64,000 nucleotides of DNA from Nepenthes gracilis (Eukaryota > Streptophyta > Magnoliopsida > Caryophyllales > Nepenthaceae): contig BSYO01000006.1 in assembly GCA_033239525.1 (NCBI GenBank), forward strand, positions 19,182,175 to 19,246,174, given 5' to 3'. The notes under the pieces were generated by a model, which was given only the letters and a program-made list of their open reading frames with translations, did not search any database and was not told the DNA's origin. How positions within the stretch are numbered: the stretch's first letter is position 1; each line of letters opens with the position of its first letter. A program made the translations under genes and the position numbers. Below, one piece after another: positions 50,701-60,453 of the stretch.

Positions 50701-53224
50701 TTTTCACTGCTATCATAAAGTCAGACGATCAACATCCCTCGATTATAAGTCACACATATCATTTGAACCACAATAACACATTAACCTAAATTAAAACCTG
50801 CTGCTGTGTACTACTGGACAGGCAACATTCCACGTGTACAGATCATAAATAAAATACCGAAATAACCGACATTCGGCTTATCAATTACAAACCGCTATCT
50901 GAATAACTTAAACATGTTAACTATTGTTCGGAAACTGAAATACAACATTAGATTAACATTAAAATTCACAACTAATCTCGAAATAGTTTTTCCTCAATCT
51001 TGCTCACCTTGCAAATATCCAAGTTTCTGATCTAAAAATGTTAGTAAAATAGAAGTAAGCAGTGAGTCAATAGCTCAACAAAGTATATAATTTAGCAATT
51101 GATCATACATAATTTGCATTAAAAATATGGCGGAAAGAACAATGCATCAAATTTCAATGAAATGCTATGAAGTTCCATGACAATTTACATAATTTGCTTA
51201 CTAAATTTTCCATAACACTTATCCAGGATTTTCAGTTTTACTTATCATGTTTTTCTTTCATTAATGTCATCAAATCATGCAAAAATGTGATGTTCTTTGA
51301 GACCAAGGGCCTTACGGACTAAAAGAGCGGATATTCGAAGCCTAGGTCATGTTTGTTTCTACATAACTAAAGGCCGTACGCTACTATTTAAGACCCGTTG
51401 GTGAGCCGTCATACATATAACTCTGTAGATAGGGCCAAATGTTATTTTTATCTGCAGATGATGGATTTAAATCTCAATTACCATTATAATATATTAAGGC
51501 ATGTCATAATATACTACCCGCTGAAACTATAACTATGGTCCAATGCATATACTTATGAAAACTCTATACTTTTCTTCATATTTCTTAATTTTTTCATTTT
51601 GGAGAAAATGCTTATAATTTTTAATATAATTGTAGAGTTTTCTTTTCCCAATTTTGTAAATTCTTAGCATGCAACATTTATACTTTCTGTAGAAATTAGT
51701 TATGATAAATTTTAAAATATGGAATGCTAAATTAGCATAATAGTGTAGAAAAGTTCAGCAAAAATACAGAGAATCAGTAATATATAAATATCTTAGAAAT
51801 TTCAATTCAAATAGCATATTTGCAAGGCCAAATTTACTGAAATTCTCAACATCCACTTGCTTTAATTCCAAATTACCCAAAATATAGCTTAGATTCACTT
51901 GAATTGGCCTTTTCTAGTTTCTTCTCTCTTCTCCTCGTCTCCTTCTCTATTATCTCTCAACTCTGTTGAAAAATAATAGAAAATCAGTCGGATCCTCTAT
52001 TTATACTGAAGTGACACTCAAGCACTGGTTGGGGGCATGTTAGGTGCCATGACTTAGCACACCTAGACCTATTGGAAAGTGCGCTCAAGCATCTATCAGG
52101 CTTGACCTCATTGCCTATCTCACGCATGGGCGTGCATCAAGTCTAGTCAAGCATCCATCTATTTGATGTGATCCGGTCCAATTTTAATTTTTGACATAAT
52201 TTTTATCTTCCTTTGACCTCAATTTAAATTATATTGCTTAATTAATCATAATTACAATAAAAATTGAACTTGAACCTTACACGTTTGGTACAGTTAATTA
52301 GTTTAGCATTGCCATCTATCTTCTATGTGTATTCTTTGTTATTAATCGAGAATGAATTTCGCATCACTTTTGTGTACCATATCATAGGTAATTGTGGAAC
52401 CTTGATAATTAGCAATTGATATTCCAGAGTCAAATATACAAGCAACCATAGTGGATGGTTGGCAATTCTTTTGTCTTCAGAATCTAGGTCCTTCTTAGCC
52501 TGACACATTTGTTCATTCCTTCAGGTGCTGCAACAGGATCTGGGGCAAGCTTTGGACCTGCATCAGTATGTCCTATTTTTGCAATATCTTAGTAGTATCT
52601 TTTGTTGGAATCATATTTTCGGAATGTTTGTAAGTTCATGCGTCCCCTTTTGCATCTTATATAGTTGGAAGGAAGAAAAAAAAGTGATAATGTGTCCCTT
52701 GACAATTGTAGATTTTCCATTTCATCAAAACTAGCACCACTGCTTGAACTAACGGGATGGAGCAAATCCTGTTATCATATTGGCACCCGAGATAATTTTG
52801 AAAGATCTTGCAACACATAAAAAATGCTTCCTGGTTCTCGAAGCTCCGGCTATGCATGGGATTCGGGAAAGGGTTGGACCATTATGAGTCAATTGTACAT
52901 TGTTTTATCTTGTATTATATAAGAGGTTGTTTTCACGATTTGAATCTTAATCACTGGGTTATGCGATGACAACTTTACAGTTTGACGACAACCATGTACT
53001 ACGTAGCTGCATTGAAAGCAATTGCAGTTCAGAAAAGAATGTTTTAAGTCAATTTGTGGTCGAAAGTGTATCAAATAAATGGTTTTATGTCTCCTGTATT
53101 CTTTTGCAACGCCTGTCTTGGATGCCTTGACCTGCTTATTTAGGTTTAATATGCTTTTATTTGAACTTTTTCTGGGCAGAAATCAACAAGGCCAAAATCC
53201 CGTACTGCTCGACGCTATGGTTGA
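38758..53224 (+). CDS. NUP58: nuclear pore protein NUP58 (FG nucleoporin)
   Basis: Six exons: 38758-39038, 39174-39288, 41046-41513, 42021-42555, 52525-52565, 53180-53224. All introns are GT-AG and the joined frame is 494 codons plus stop. The product is the plant counterpart of Nup58/Nup45, part of the central-channel Nup62 subcomplex. Residues 1-67 are dominated by glutamine tracts. Residues about 75-300 form the helical, coiled-coil core ([49 protein letters not shown]). The rest is Ser/Thr/Gly-rich with SLFG, FFGS, SFGS and SFGP repeats, the FG-type phase that binds transport receptors; the tail is basic ([14 protein letters not shown]). From memory it matches Arabidopsis At4g37130. Intron 4 is 9969 bp because of a gypsy element and a SINE; an unspliced transcript would read GTACCATTTGTTTTG and stop at 42588-42590, losing only the last FG repeats and tail. 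Confidence 0.95.
38788..38945 (+). repeat. CAG/CAA glutamine-tract repeat in NUP58 exon 1
   Basis: Interrupted runs of CAG and CAA codons give four polyglutamine tracts within the first 63 residues. The mixture of CAG and CAA limits slippage but length polymorphism is still likely. Confidence 0.85.
42822..42962 (-). mobile_element. tRNA-derived SINE (Au-SINE-like) in NUP58 intron 4
   Basis: On the minus strand this begins GGAGTGAGCAATAGCTCAAT, giving a box A-like TAGCTCAATAATAAGG and, about 35 bp on, a box B-like GGGTTCAATAT. The body then reads GCATCGCAGGGATAAGACAT, CTAACCCTCC and CGTGCACGGGGCCACCC, the order found in plant Au-type SINEs. The 3' end is T/pyrimidine-rich (CCCTTTTTCCTCC) without a long poly-A. 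No clean target-site duplication was seen, so the copy is old. Confidence 0.7.
44650..45916 (-). repeat. 3' LTR of the gypsy element (truncated)
   Basis: Homologous to 51440-52281. It ends (plus strand) ...GAACTTGAACCTTACA at 45916, i.e. TGTAAGG on the minus strand, adjacent to the polypurine tract. The TATA box TATAAATAG on the minus strand lies at 45534-45542. It contains about 320 bp (near 45075-45390) missing from the 5' copy, and homology fades below about 44650, so roughly 1 kb of the U5 side is absent. Confidence 0.8.
45917..45935 (-). other. polypurine tract
   Basis: Plus-strand TTTCTTCCTCCTCATAAAA, reading GAGGAGGAAGAAA on the minus strand immediately before the 3' LTR start. This is the plus-strand DNA synthesis primer expected at this place. 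Confidence 0.8.
45950..50190 (-). pseudogene. broken gag-pol of the gypsy element
   Basis: Reading on the minus strand: gag from about 50190 (the [12 protein letters not shown] and [15 protein letters not shown] region, 49676-50065), a CxxCxxxHxxxxC zinc knuckle ([14 protein letters not shown], 49437-49478), aspartic protease with LLDSGSTYS (near 49280), reverse transcriptase with [19 protein letters not shown] (48700-48760) and the catalytic FIDD motif (near 48270), RNase H with [13 protein letters not shown] (47780-47900), and integrase zinc-finger CLICQQLK (near 47090) through the core to FHVSILE (46200). A weak chromodomain-like stretch follows (45960-46140). Stops and frame changes separate nearly every domain. 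Confidence 0.9.
50418..50429 (-). other. primer binding site (initiator Met-tRNA type)
   Basis: Minus strand TGGTATCAGAGA matches the common plant retrotransposon primer site TGGTATCAGAGC at 11 of 12 positions. It sits between gag and the 5' LTR, as expected. Confidence 0.8.
50430..52281 (-). repeat. 5' LTR of the gypsy element
   Basis: The span runs from the primer binding site to the TTACA end at 52281. The TATA box (TATAAATAG on the minus strand) is at 51997-52005. Only 51440-52281 has a counterpart in the 3' LTR; the lower 1 kb is assigned to the LTR by its position next to the primer site. The inner border does not show a clean CA. Confidence 0.7.
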
Positions 53225-54796
53225 TGGAAATGAAGGCAGCCCCAAGTTTATTCAGATTAGTATGACTGTGCACAAATTGCCTGCAGACAGCAATCTTCAA
53301 TTCTTTCCAGAGTTTCAGTATGCACTTCTGCTTTGCAATGCAGCTGCTCCGGCTCGTCGCTGCTTTTTGAATCTTACATTTGCATAGATGTAAGTTCATC
53401 CTCCAAACCTGTAATTGTAGAGTACAAATCTGGCTATAGATTCTCGTGAGGAATTTTTTAAATCATGTCATAGCAAATGTGTCAACAAGCTGATTTTAGT
53501 TGCTTAATTGATTATGATCTATTGTTTTGTCGTTTGCTTACTCTCACCCAATCTTGCCCTTGCAAGATTTCTTGGAAGAACTATTACAGCTAGCTTATAT
53601 CTGTTTTTGGTCTATTTTTGGTAGAATTTCTGATTTGATGCCTTTTTTTAATTAGCTCACTTATGTGATTGAAATTGGAAAATGATTGAATCTGTTACTT
53701 AAAGAACATTTCAGCTGTTGATGGCTGATGCTTTCTATGGTTAATCCTTACCCCACACAAAGGAAAAAAGGAATATATTGCGAATACACTCAATGGATGT
53801 CCCTAAGACACTATTGAGTGTCGTAAAGTTATATCTATTTATCTTTGTATTGGCTCGTTAATACAGATCGATAGTTGTGAAGTGTGACATTAATTGAGGC
53901 TCTTCCAAAAAATGTAAAAAGGGTGATCTATGAACATCATTCATTGTAAAATGCTACAATTAATCAAGAGTGACAGGTTATTTTGTAGTATTTATTAATT
54001 ATTAAAGCATACAAATCATTATGTCCCAATAATCAATTAATTCTAACATACATTTTAAAAATGGTTATAAGTTGTTTAATAATTGATAATTATACCTTTT
54101 CTATATGCTTTTTCCTAAGGATTTGCTAGGTCCAGGAAAAATGATTATTTGAAGAGTTTTTATTTTTTTTTTTTTTTACGGTATTTCTCATGCTTAGTTG
54201 ATAGTGGTAGTGGAATAAATCTAACGAGGAATAATTATTATTAGGAGTTAAATAAGAATAGAGATTATATTATTTAGTTCCTGTGTCGAGTGAATATTCA
54301 TTTGAGAACAAGAGTAATACTACTATGGTGGTCGGCGGACTGGCAGAGATGGCGATGGAGCACCGGTTGGGAGGCTGGCTGCCTGGCTGGTGACGGCGGT
54401 GGTGGATGGCTGCTGCCGGCTGTTGGAAGGTGAGGTGAGTGGCGTTTGTAATTAATATGTTTGCTTGTTGACGGTAAACAGTTTATGTTTTTATGGCTTT
54501 TGTTATTGTTTTAATTATTTTTGATAATAGAATATGTCCATTTTTATATTTGAATTCTGACCCTCTAATTGGGAAAAGGAACAGTTTGCCAATTTAACTA
54601 GCTAGAAAAAAATAATTTTTTTCTATTTAATTAGAATTTTATAAATAACATAAAATTTTCAATTTTTTTTGCTGAACTATATTTGTAAAAAATATTATAA
54701 TTAGCATATATGCATAACATATGTCCGTCTGCAATATTAAAATACAACGAAATTACGTTTGTTTATTGAAAATAAAAATATATTTTTTTTTCATTT
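53225..54796. other. NUP58 3' flank and intergenic
   Basis: The first few hundred bases are probably the 3' untranslated region. A GC-rich GGCGG/GGCTGG stretch lies at 54325-54440 without coding features. A poly-T run is at 54160-54178. Confidence 0.4.
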
Positions 54797-54801
54797 CTTT
54801 T

Positions 54802-55828
54802 TGATGTGTCTTTAGATTCGAACTTTAAACAGATTCGGGTTGATCCGTTTATCCTGATCTGGCTCCATTTACTGAATTAGGATCCTGCACACCACTAAAA
54901 GGAACAGAAGGTCAGTGTATTGGCGAAAAATTATCCTACCGAAAATACTCCGACGTTTTCCGAGTTAAGAAATGACCTTCAAATCGAAAGGTTCTTAGAA
55001 TTGAGAATTGAAAGGGAGAGAGTGCTAGAATGTGTGGATATCTAGATGAAAGAGACGCAAAGCCGCCTTCTTGAATTTGGATGGTGGGAAAGCAGTAAAC
55101 GGCTGTTAAAAGCACGCTTATGTGCCTTGGATTTTTTGAGTGTCAGCAGAGATAAGGAATTGAATGTCTGTCTCAGTTGTCGTTGTGGGCGTTGTGTGAT
55201 TAAAAACTTGCGTGCCCTGAATGAGAATTCTAGGGTTTATTTAAAGGATGATAGGATGATCTTCCTTGATTGAAAGGTGCGATCCCCTGCGTTATTTTGA
55301 ATGGCCTTCCTCCTGCATGGAGGCGCAAGTTGCCAAACTGGCTGAGATTACTTCCCTTCTTGGCGGTCAGTGACTTTCCAAGTTACTCACATTCCTTCCA
55401 TATATTCTACCGTTGGAGAGCCCTAATTGGCAGGAGATTGAAAAAATCTGGCACCTTCCTTATGGGAAGGGCGTTGATTTTGTCAATATCATTTTTTAGT
55501 CTTGGATTGAATTCGTGGAAGGTCTTTGAAAAAGAGCCATTCTTGGTCGCCTTTGGATTGTGGGTTCAAGTGGGCTGGACTCAGTAAAAGCCTTTTTTTT
55601 TTTTTATTCTTTCTGATGATTTCGATTTCGCTCGGGCCGGCCATTCTGTCTGTGGGTTACCGCCCGTTTGTGTCTCGACGACATGGCGTTGACCAGTTGA
55701 GAGAGCGTTTGAGCTCTTCAGGATTTGGGCCTTCATCTCCTGTTGGGCCAACATTAGAGTTGACCGTTCAACAGGCTATTTGAACCTTCTTTGACCTTTG
55801 GGTTATCCCAGTTACGATATACCCATCA
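54802..55828 (-). mobile_element. solo LTR (family A), reverse orientation
   Basis: On the minus strand it begins TGATGGGTATATCG and ends GACACATCA. The 3' segment (AGTGGTGTGCAGGATCC, GAATCTGTTTAAAGTTCGAA) is homologous to that of the LTR at 31869. Flanking pentamers CTTTT (54797-54801) and CATTT (55829-55833) match at four of five positions, a plausible decayed target-site duplication. Confidence 0.75.
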
Positions 55829-55833
55829 CATTT

Positions 55834-57085
55834 TAAGCATTTAAGAAAGGAAAATATTCTCTTGTTTTAGTGCCTGATTTATTAAATACAAAAGTTTGAA
55901 CAAATTTTCAAATAAAAAATATTTAAAAGTACTCTTTAATTATTTTCGTGACAGATATTACTAAGAATTTTTATTTATTTATTTAATTTTATATAAAAAA
56001 TAGATAATATATTATATTATTAGTCATATTTTAAAAATAATAGAGTGCTGCCACTCTCAAACAAGGTGAGGCTTAATTTTATTTTTATTATATTTTTCAT
56101 AAAAAAATATTTAAGAGAAAATTTTAGTATTTATTTTAAATACAATTTAAACAAATATAATATATTTTCACTTAATTTCTCCATCATATTATGTATCACT
56201 TTAAGCACTATCACACACTTGGAATGTGATTAATTTTAGATTAAAATAAAAATAGAGAAAAAAACAATAATAATTGTAAATAGAATTGCAAAAATTAATA
56301 GTATTTTGACATGTTTCACTTCTTATATATGTACCTTAGACTTTACACAAGGTAAAGATGAAATTGAATCATGCCCTTGGTCACAATAAATCCGATCATG
56401 CTAGTGTTAACCAATCTAAAAGCACTAAAAGGCTTAGGCATGATAAGAGGCTGAGAGAACTAAAACCGAATAAGAGGGCATATCAGTACTTGTCCATTAA
56501 TAAATATTATTAGTTATTTATTTGATTAGCAGTCGATATATCAGTTATAACGTCTTTAATTTTAAAAAGACGTCTGCTATATCTAAAAAAAGGATTTATA
56601 AAATAAAAGTTTATTGAATAGTCTAACAGTATCCGATACAAGTTATGAAAAAAAATACAATTACTTTTTGACCTTAGATATATAGTCAATTATGAAAATT
56701 TGTGTGTCTAATGACTTTTGTTAGCCCTTCATCTATGAATACTCTACAAAACTTTTCATCAAAGTGATCTAAATTTTTATTAAAAAGCTATCATTTATTA
56801 AAATATGTTATTTTCCTAAATTGAAGCTTTCAAGACTTTGGGTGTTTTTGAACTCTCATGAGAAGATAGCAATTATTTCCTTTATGATATCAAGCTCGAT
56901 TATATATTGACTTAGATATGAATGTAACTCTGCTAAAACAACACTCATATTTCTTTTACTTTATTGTTTGTTGTGCATATAAATCATGTGAGAATATTTT
57001 GACTTAAATCTTGGATGAGTTGCCTCTATTTGAAACAAATCTTAATTCATATACACAATAATATTAAAAGAAAGGGTTTACAAAT
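55834..57085. other. AT-rich intergenic
   Basis: AT-rich DNA with no recognisable gene. If the polypurine-like tract at 57075 is real, part of this stretch may be the decayed 3' end of a copia element, but no domain could be read. Confidence 0.35.
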
Positions 57086-58110
57086 TGGGGGAGATTGTCG
57101 GATGTAATGTGGCCGAAATGCTAAATATTTATATTAAATCGAAATAATTTTTCTAAATATTGTTGTTACATTAAATCTAAAAACATATAAAAACGAATCT
57201 TGATATTTATATAGGATCTATGTTATTATCCAATTGTGTCATGTTAAACCCTCAAATTTTCTAATTCAGATATTATGCACTACAACAATTAATAAGATAT
57301 GAGAGGATACGAAATATATTTTTTAATACTTAAATCAAAATTCTTTCAAAGGGAATGAAATATAAAGAGAAATTATTATTATATTAATTTTTAAAAAAAT
57401 TAGAAATGAATCTTGATATCTATATATGATCTATATGGTTATCTAATTGTGTTGGGTTAGACCCTTGAATCTCCTAATTCAGGTTCTGTGCACTACAATA
57501 ATTAATAGTAGGTGAAAGGATATAAGATTCGTTCCCTAATATATCTTTTAACATTTAAATTAAAAAAAATTTCTAAAGATATGAAATATAAAGTGAGATT
57601 AGAGATGAGTTTAAGAGATAAATATTACTCTAACTGGAGGGTTTGGCTTTGTGACCTTCGAAGAATACAAGTGTATTGAGATAAGAGCTCTGTGTGTGCC
57701 CTTTCACTTTCGGATCCCTCCCTCTTCAACTAGAAAAAGCTTTTGTATTTATAATATTAATATCAATCAATCTGTCTTTCTAAAATGAGACAAGTGTATT
57801 GAGACAATGTTATATAACTGAAATATTATATTAATTGAGACCAAACTGTTATCTAAATTTTATGAACATATAATACTTAATACTTATTATTTATTAGCTA
57901 TTATTATCTGTTTAATATGATGAATTATCTATTGGTTCATATAACCGTCAAGGTTTAATACCAAATTCATTCTTTTGTTAGGTTATTAATTGCCTTAGTC
58001 TTTAATATTTTTAGCTGTTCAACTATTTAATTAGTCAATAAATCATATGTCCGAACAACTTATTGATTGATTGATAGCTCTATATATGCATATAATTGTT
58101 GGGTCTCGCA
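57074..58110 (+). mobile_element. possible copia LTR relic with a 213 bp internal tandem duplication
   Basis: TTGGGGGAGATTG at about 57084-57096 followed by TGTCGGATGTAATG resembles the polypurine tract plus LTR start of plant Ty1/copia elements. Within it, a unit beginning near 57195 (GAATCTTGATATTTATATAG) recurs near 57408 (GAATCTTGATATCTATATAT) with the same following order of words, an offset of 213 bp. The right border is not fixed. Confidence 0.4.
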
Positions 58111-58372
58111 TTTAATATGGTCAAATTGACTTTTTTTTAAACCATATCCAACAAATCTTTTTTCTCAAAAAAAAAAAAATAAAATTATAAGGCTGTGGTT
58201 TAGGTTCTTAGAATTTATTCTTAATCATATTTAATGAGCTTAATTGATAATTCCAAAAAAGTCCTAGTGTTATTCCTACGAGGATCAATAAACTATGGCT
58301 TTTTTCTATGAATGAACTTTGTTAAGAAACGCACTTGAAATCGTGGGCGATCACATTCATTCAAAATCATGG

Positions 58373-58400
58373 GAGAGAGAGAGAGAGAGAGAGAGAGAGA
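58373..58400 (+). repeat. (GA)n microsatellite
   Basis: Uninterrupted GA dinucleotide run of about 14 units. Confidence 0.95.
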
Positions 58401-58653
58401 TCATTTAAACAATAAAAACAGTAACCTTTTTCAACTCTCAAGGCAAAGAGTCTACGAGAAGCAACTGCTCTACAAGCTTTTTTTTGTTTTGGTGGGGTTA
58501 CGACTTTCTCTAAATTCACAACTACTTAGGGCTACCATCAAAGCTGTAATAGATCATCAGCTGTAACTAAAAACTACCACATTCACTTCTGTAAAAAGGG
58601 AAAAAAAAATAAAAGATTAAAAGAAAGGGAGAATAAGAAGAGAAGGACGATGA

Positions 58654-59406
58654 TCATTTGAGACCATTCCCTGGTGTGGAAATAGCAGGCCATGAAGAGA
58701 AGCAATCTCCACCCATGAACCCACTCTCCCCACCACTCTCCGGCTGCCACGTGTTTCCACTCGCATTACTATCAGTGCCGGTATTCGTCCTTCCGCCGCC
58801 GCCGCCACTAACGACGCCGCCGCCCCCGCTACTGAGATATCCAACGTCTGGGAAAGGCCACGGCCCTCTCCCAAGGCCGAAACCAACTTCCTCGAATCCA
58901 GGGCCAAGACCAAGCCCAAAGCCGCCCAAGGCAAAGAATCCAGGCCCAGAAGTATTCAGCAGCGAAGTGAAACTACCACCTGGCATGCCGACGCCGCCCG
59001 ACTTAAGGAGGAGGTCGCCCACGTGCGGCCCCGCAGCGGCCGCTCCGGAGAGGGGAGCGAATAGAGGCGTGGCGGATATTGGGTCGAGAGGAGAGCCGAT
59101 GGAGGCGGGGGCTGCGGTAGTCACGGCGGAGGATGAGAAGGTGGGGGGACCTCGAGAGCGCTTGGCGTTCTTGCGGGTGCCTCCTCCGACGGGAACGTCA
59201 CGGAGAGTGCCTCCGTGGGTCCAGTAGCGGCGGCAGGACTTGCAGAAGTGTCGGGGCTGAGAGAAGTTGTAGTTGTTGTAGTAGCAGAACTTAGTGTTGG
59301 CCGAGTCGCAGCGCGGGCAGGGGAGGGGCTCCTGCTCCCCCGCTGGATTCGGCGCTCCCATGTGCTGGGGCTTCGTGTGTCGCCGCTCGTTGGTTTCCGA
59401 AGGCAT
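58654..59406 (-). CDS. Dof zinc-finger transcription factor (Dof5.8-like)
   Basis: Single-exon gene for a 250-residue nuclear DNA-binding protein. The Dof domain spans about residues 28-82, with zinc ligands Cys30, Cys33, Cys55 and Cys58 in the CPRC...CKSC arrangement and the signature [20 protein letters not shown]; it should bind AAAG-core sites. The rest is Gly/Ser/Pro-rich, with a Gly-rich run near residues 205-215 and a Trp-containing C-terminal part. I chose the ATG at 59404-59406, because MPSE matches what I recall of the Dof5.8 (At5g66940) start; an upstream in-frame ATG at 59616 would add 70 residues encoded by CT-repeat leader-like sequence. Dof5.8 of Arabidopsis has been linked to early vascular development. 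The coding region is much richer in GC than its surroundings. Confidence 0.93.
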   Translation of the reverse strand: MPSETNERRHTKPQHMGAPNPAGEQEPLPCPRCDSANTKFCYYNNYNFSQPRHFCKSCRRYWTHGGTLRDVPVGGGTRKNAKRSRGPPTFSSSAVTTAAPASIGSPLDPISATPLFAPLSGAAAAGPHVGDLLLKSGGVGMPGGSFTSLLNTSGPGFFALGGFGLGLGPGFEEVGFGLGRGPWPFPDVGYLSSGGGGVVSGGGGGRTNTGTDSNASGNTWQPESGGESGFMGGDCFSSWPAISTPGNGLK

Positions 59407-59645
59407 CCTCGAACCCCCTGAAAATGATTGTGGAAGTGGCGGAGAGAGAGAGAGAGAGAGAGTTGCAGATCGGCGCCAATTAAGTGAAGGTGGATGTTGA
59501 TTGTGGTTGCTGAAGGGAGCAAAGAGGCGGGTTTTATGGGGCGAGACGGGAGAGAGATTCTGTGCGTGCTGGGTGAAGAGGTGTGGTGTGGCAACAGCAG
59601 CAGGGAGCCGGAGCATCTGCTGCTGCGGCTGCTGTGAGGTTTAAT
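59407..59645 (-). promoter_or_regulatory. leader of the Dof gene with GA/CT microsatellite
   Basis: A (GA)n run on the plus strand at 59441-59462 reads (CT)n in the transcript, as often seen in plant 5' leaders. The frame stays open to an ATG at 59616, but that extension lacks any conserved motif. Confidence 0.5.
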
Positions 59646-60448
59646 AGACAAACTTCTGATTCTATCAGACAGGCACGCCAGTTCAGTCGGCTCGAAATTG
59701 ACTCCCTATCTCGCTAATTTGGGATGGTTAAATGACAGAAATACTTGATGCCTTTATTTATTTTTATTAGATTTATTAATATAAATAAATAAATAAATAA
59801 TTTGGTATCATATGATGATATTTTTAAGGTCTAGAAAGCCACTTTACCAACATCACTCTTCTTAGGCACCAATCATCTTCCTCAATTCTACTAGGTTATG
59901 TACTCTATTTGATATGATAGGTTATTGGACATTCTTATTCAATTATATTAAAATATAATTTATATTTATCATATTTTAGTTATTTTATTTATATGATAAA
60001 ATTTATATATTTAAGTAATATATTAATTGTTATGATGAGATTATAGTTATGAGTTTTTATTATTTCAAACTTTAATATTAAACATTTTTTATTGTAAAAT
60101 TATTTAGACGAAATATTAATGATTCAATTAAATCAATATATATTATGCCAACCAGTTAAAGAAAGTGATTTAGCTCATAGTTACATCTGATACTATAATA
60201 AATATATAAATATCCATTAAAAAGTGAGTTTATTGAAATTGATTTGATCGATTTATTAAATAAATAATTTATTAAACCATCGGCCAAGATAATTAATTAC
60301 TTCGAAAAGAGTTTCTAATTAAATAAATTATTTATTTAAATATCATAAAGATATATGAACACATTAAAGAGTTGATATTTTTTCATATCATTTGAGTTGT
60401 TCAGGAAAGAATTAAATTTATACGGCTACTATTATAAAAATATTTTTT
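59646..60448. other. AT-rich upstream region of the Dof gene
   Basis: AT-rich DNA with a short (ATAA)n run near 59780-59800. No gene. Confidence 0.4.
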
Positions 60449-60453
60449 GAATA

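Larger units (their letters stand above)
44650..52281 (-). mobile_element. degenerate Ty3/gypsy chromovirus (Del/Tekay-like) in antisense inside NUP58 intron 4
   Basis: Complete layout on the minus strand: 5' LTR, primer binding site, gag with zinc knuckle, protease, reverse transcriptase, RNase H, integrase, polypurine tract, 3' LTR. Frames are broken by several stops and shifts, so it cannot be autonomous. The order RT-RNase H-integrase identifies Ty3/gypsy; a decayed chromodomain-like segment after the FHVSILE integrase tail suggests the Del/Tekay chromovirus lineage. LTRs differ by many substitutions and indels, so the insertion is old. The 3' LTR lacks the distal part that the 5' LTR has, so its outer end was lost and no target-site duplication can be checked. 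Confidence 0.9.

Noticed and set aside
58658..59227. 189-codon Pro-rich open frame on the plus strand opposite the Dof gene.
   Set aside because: It is a GC-rich shadow of the Dof coding frame, whose zinc finger is unambiguous.
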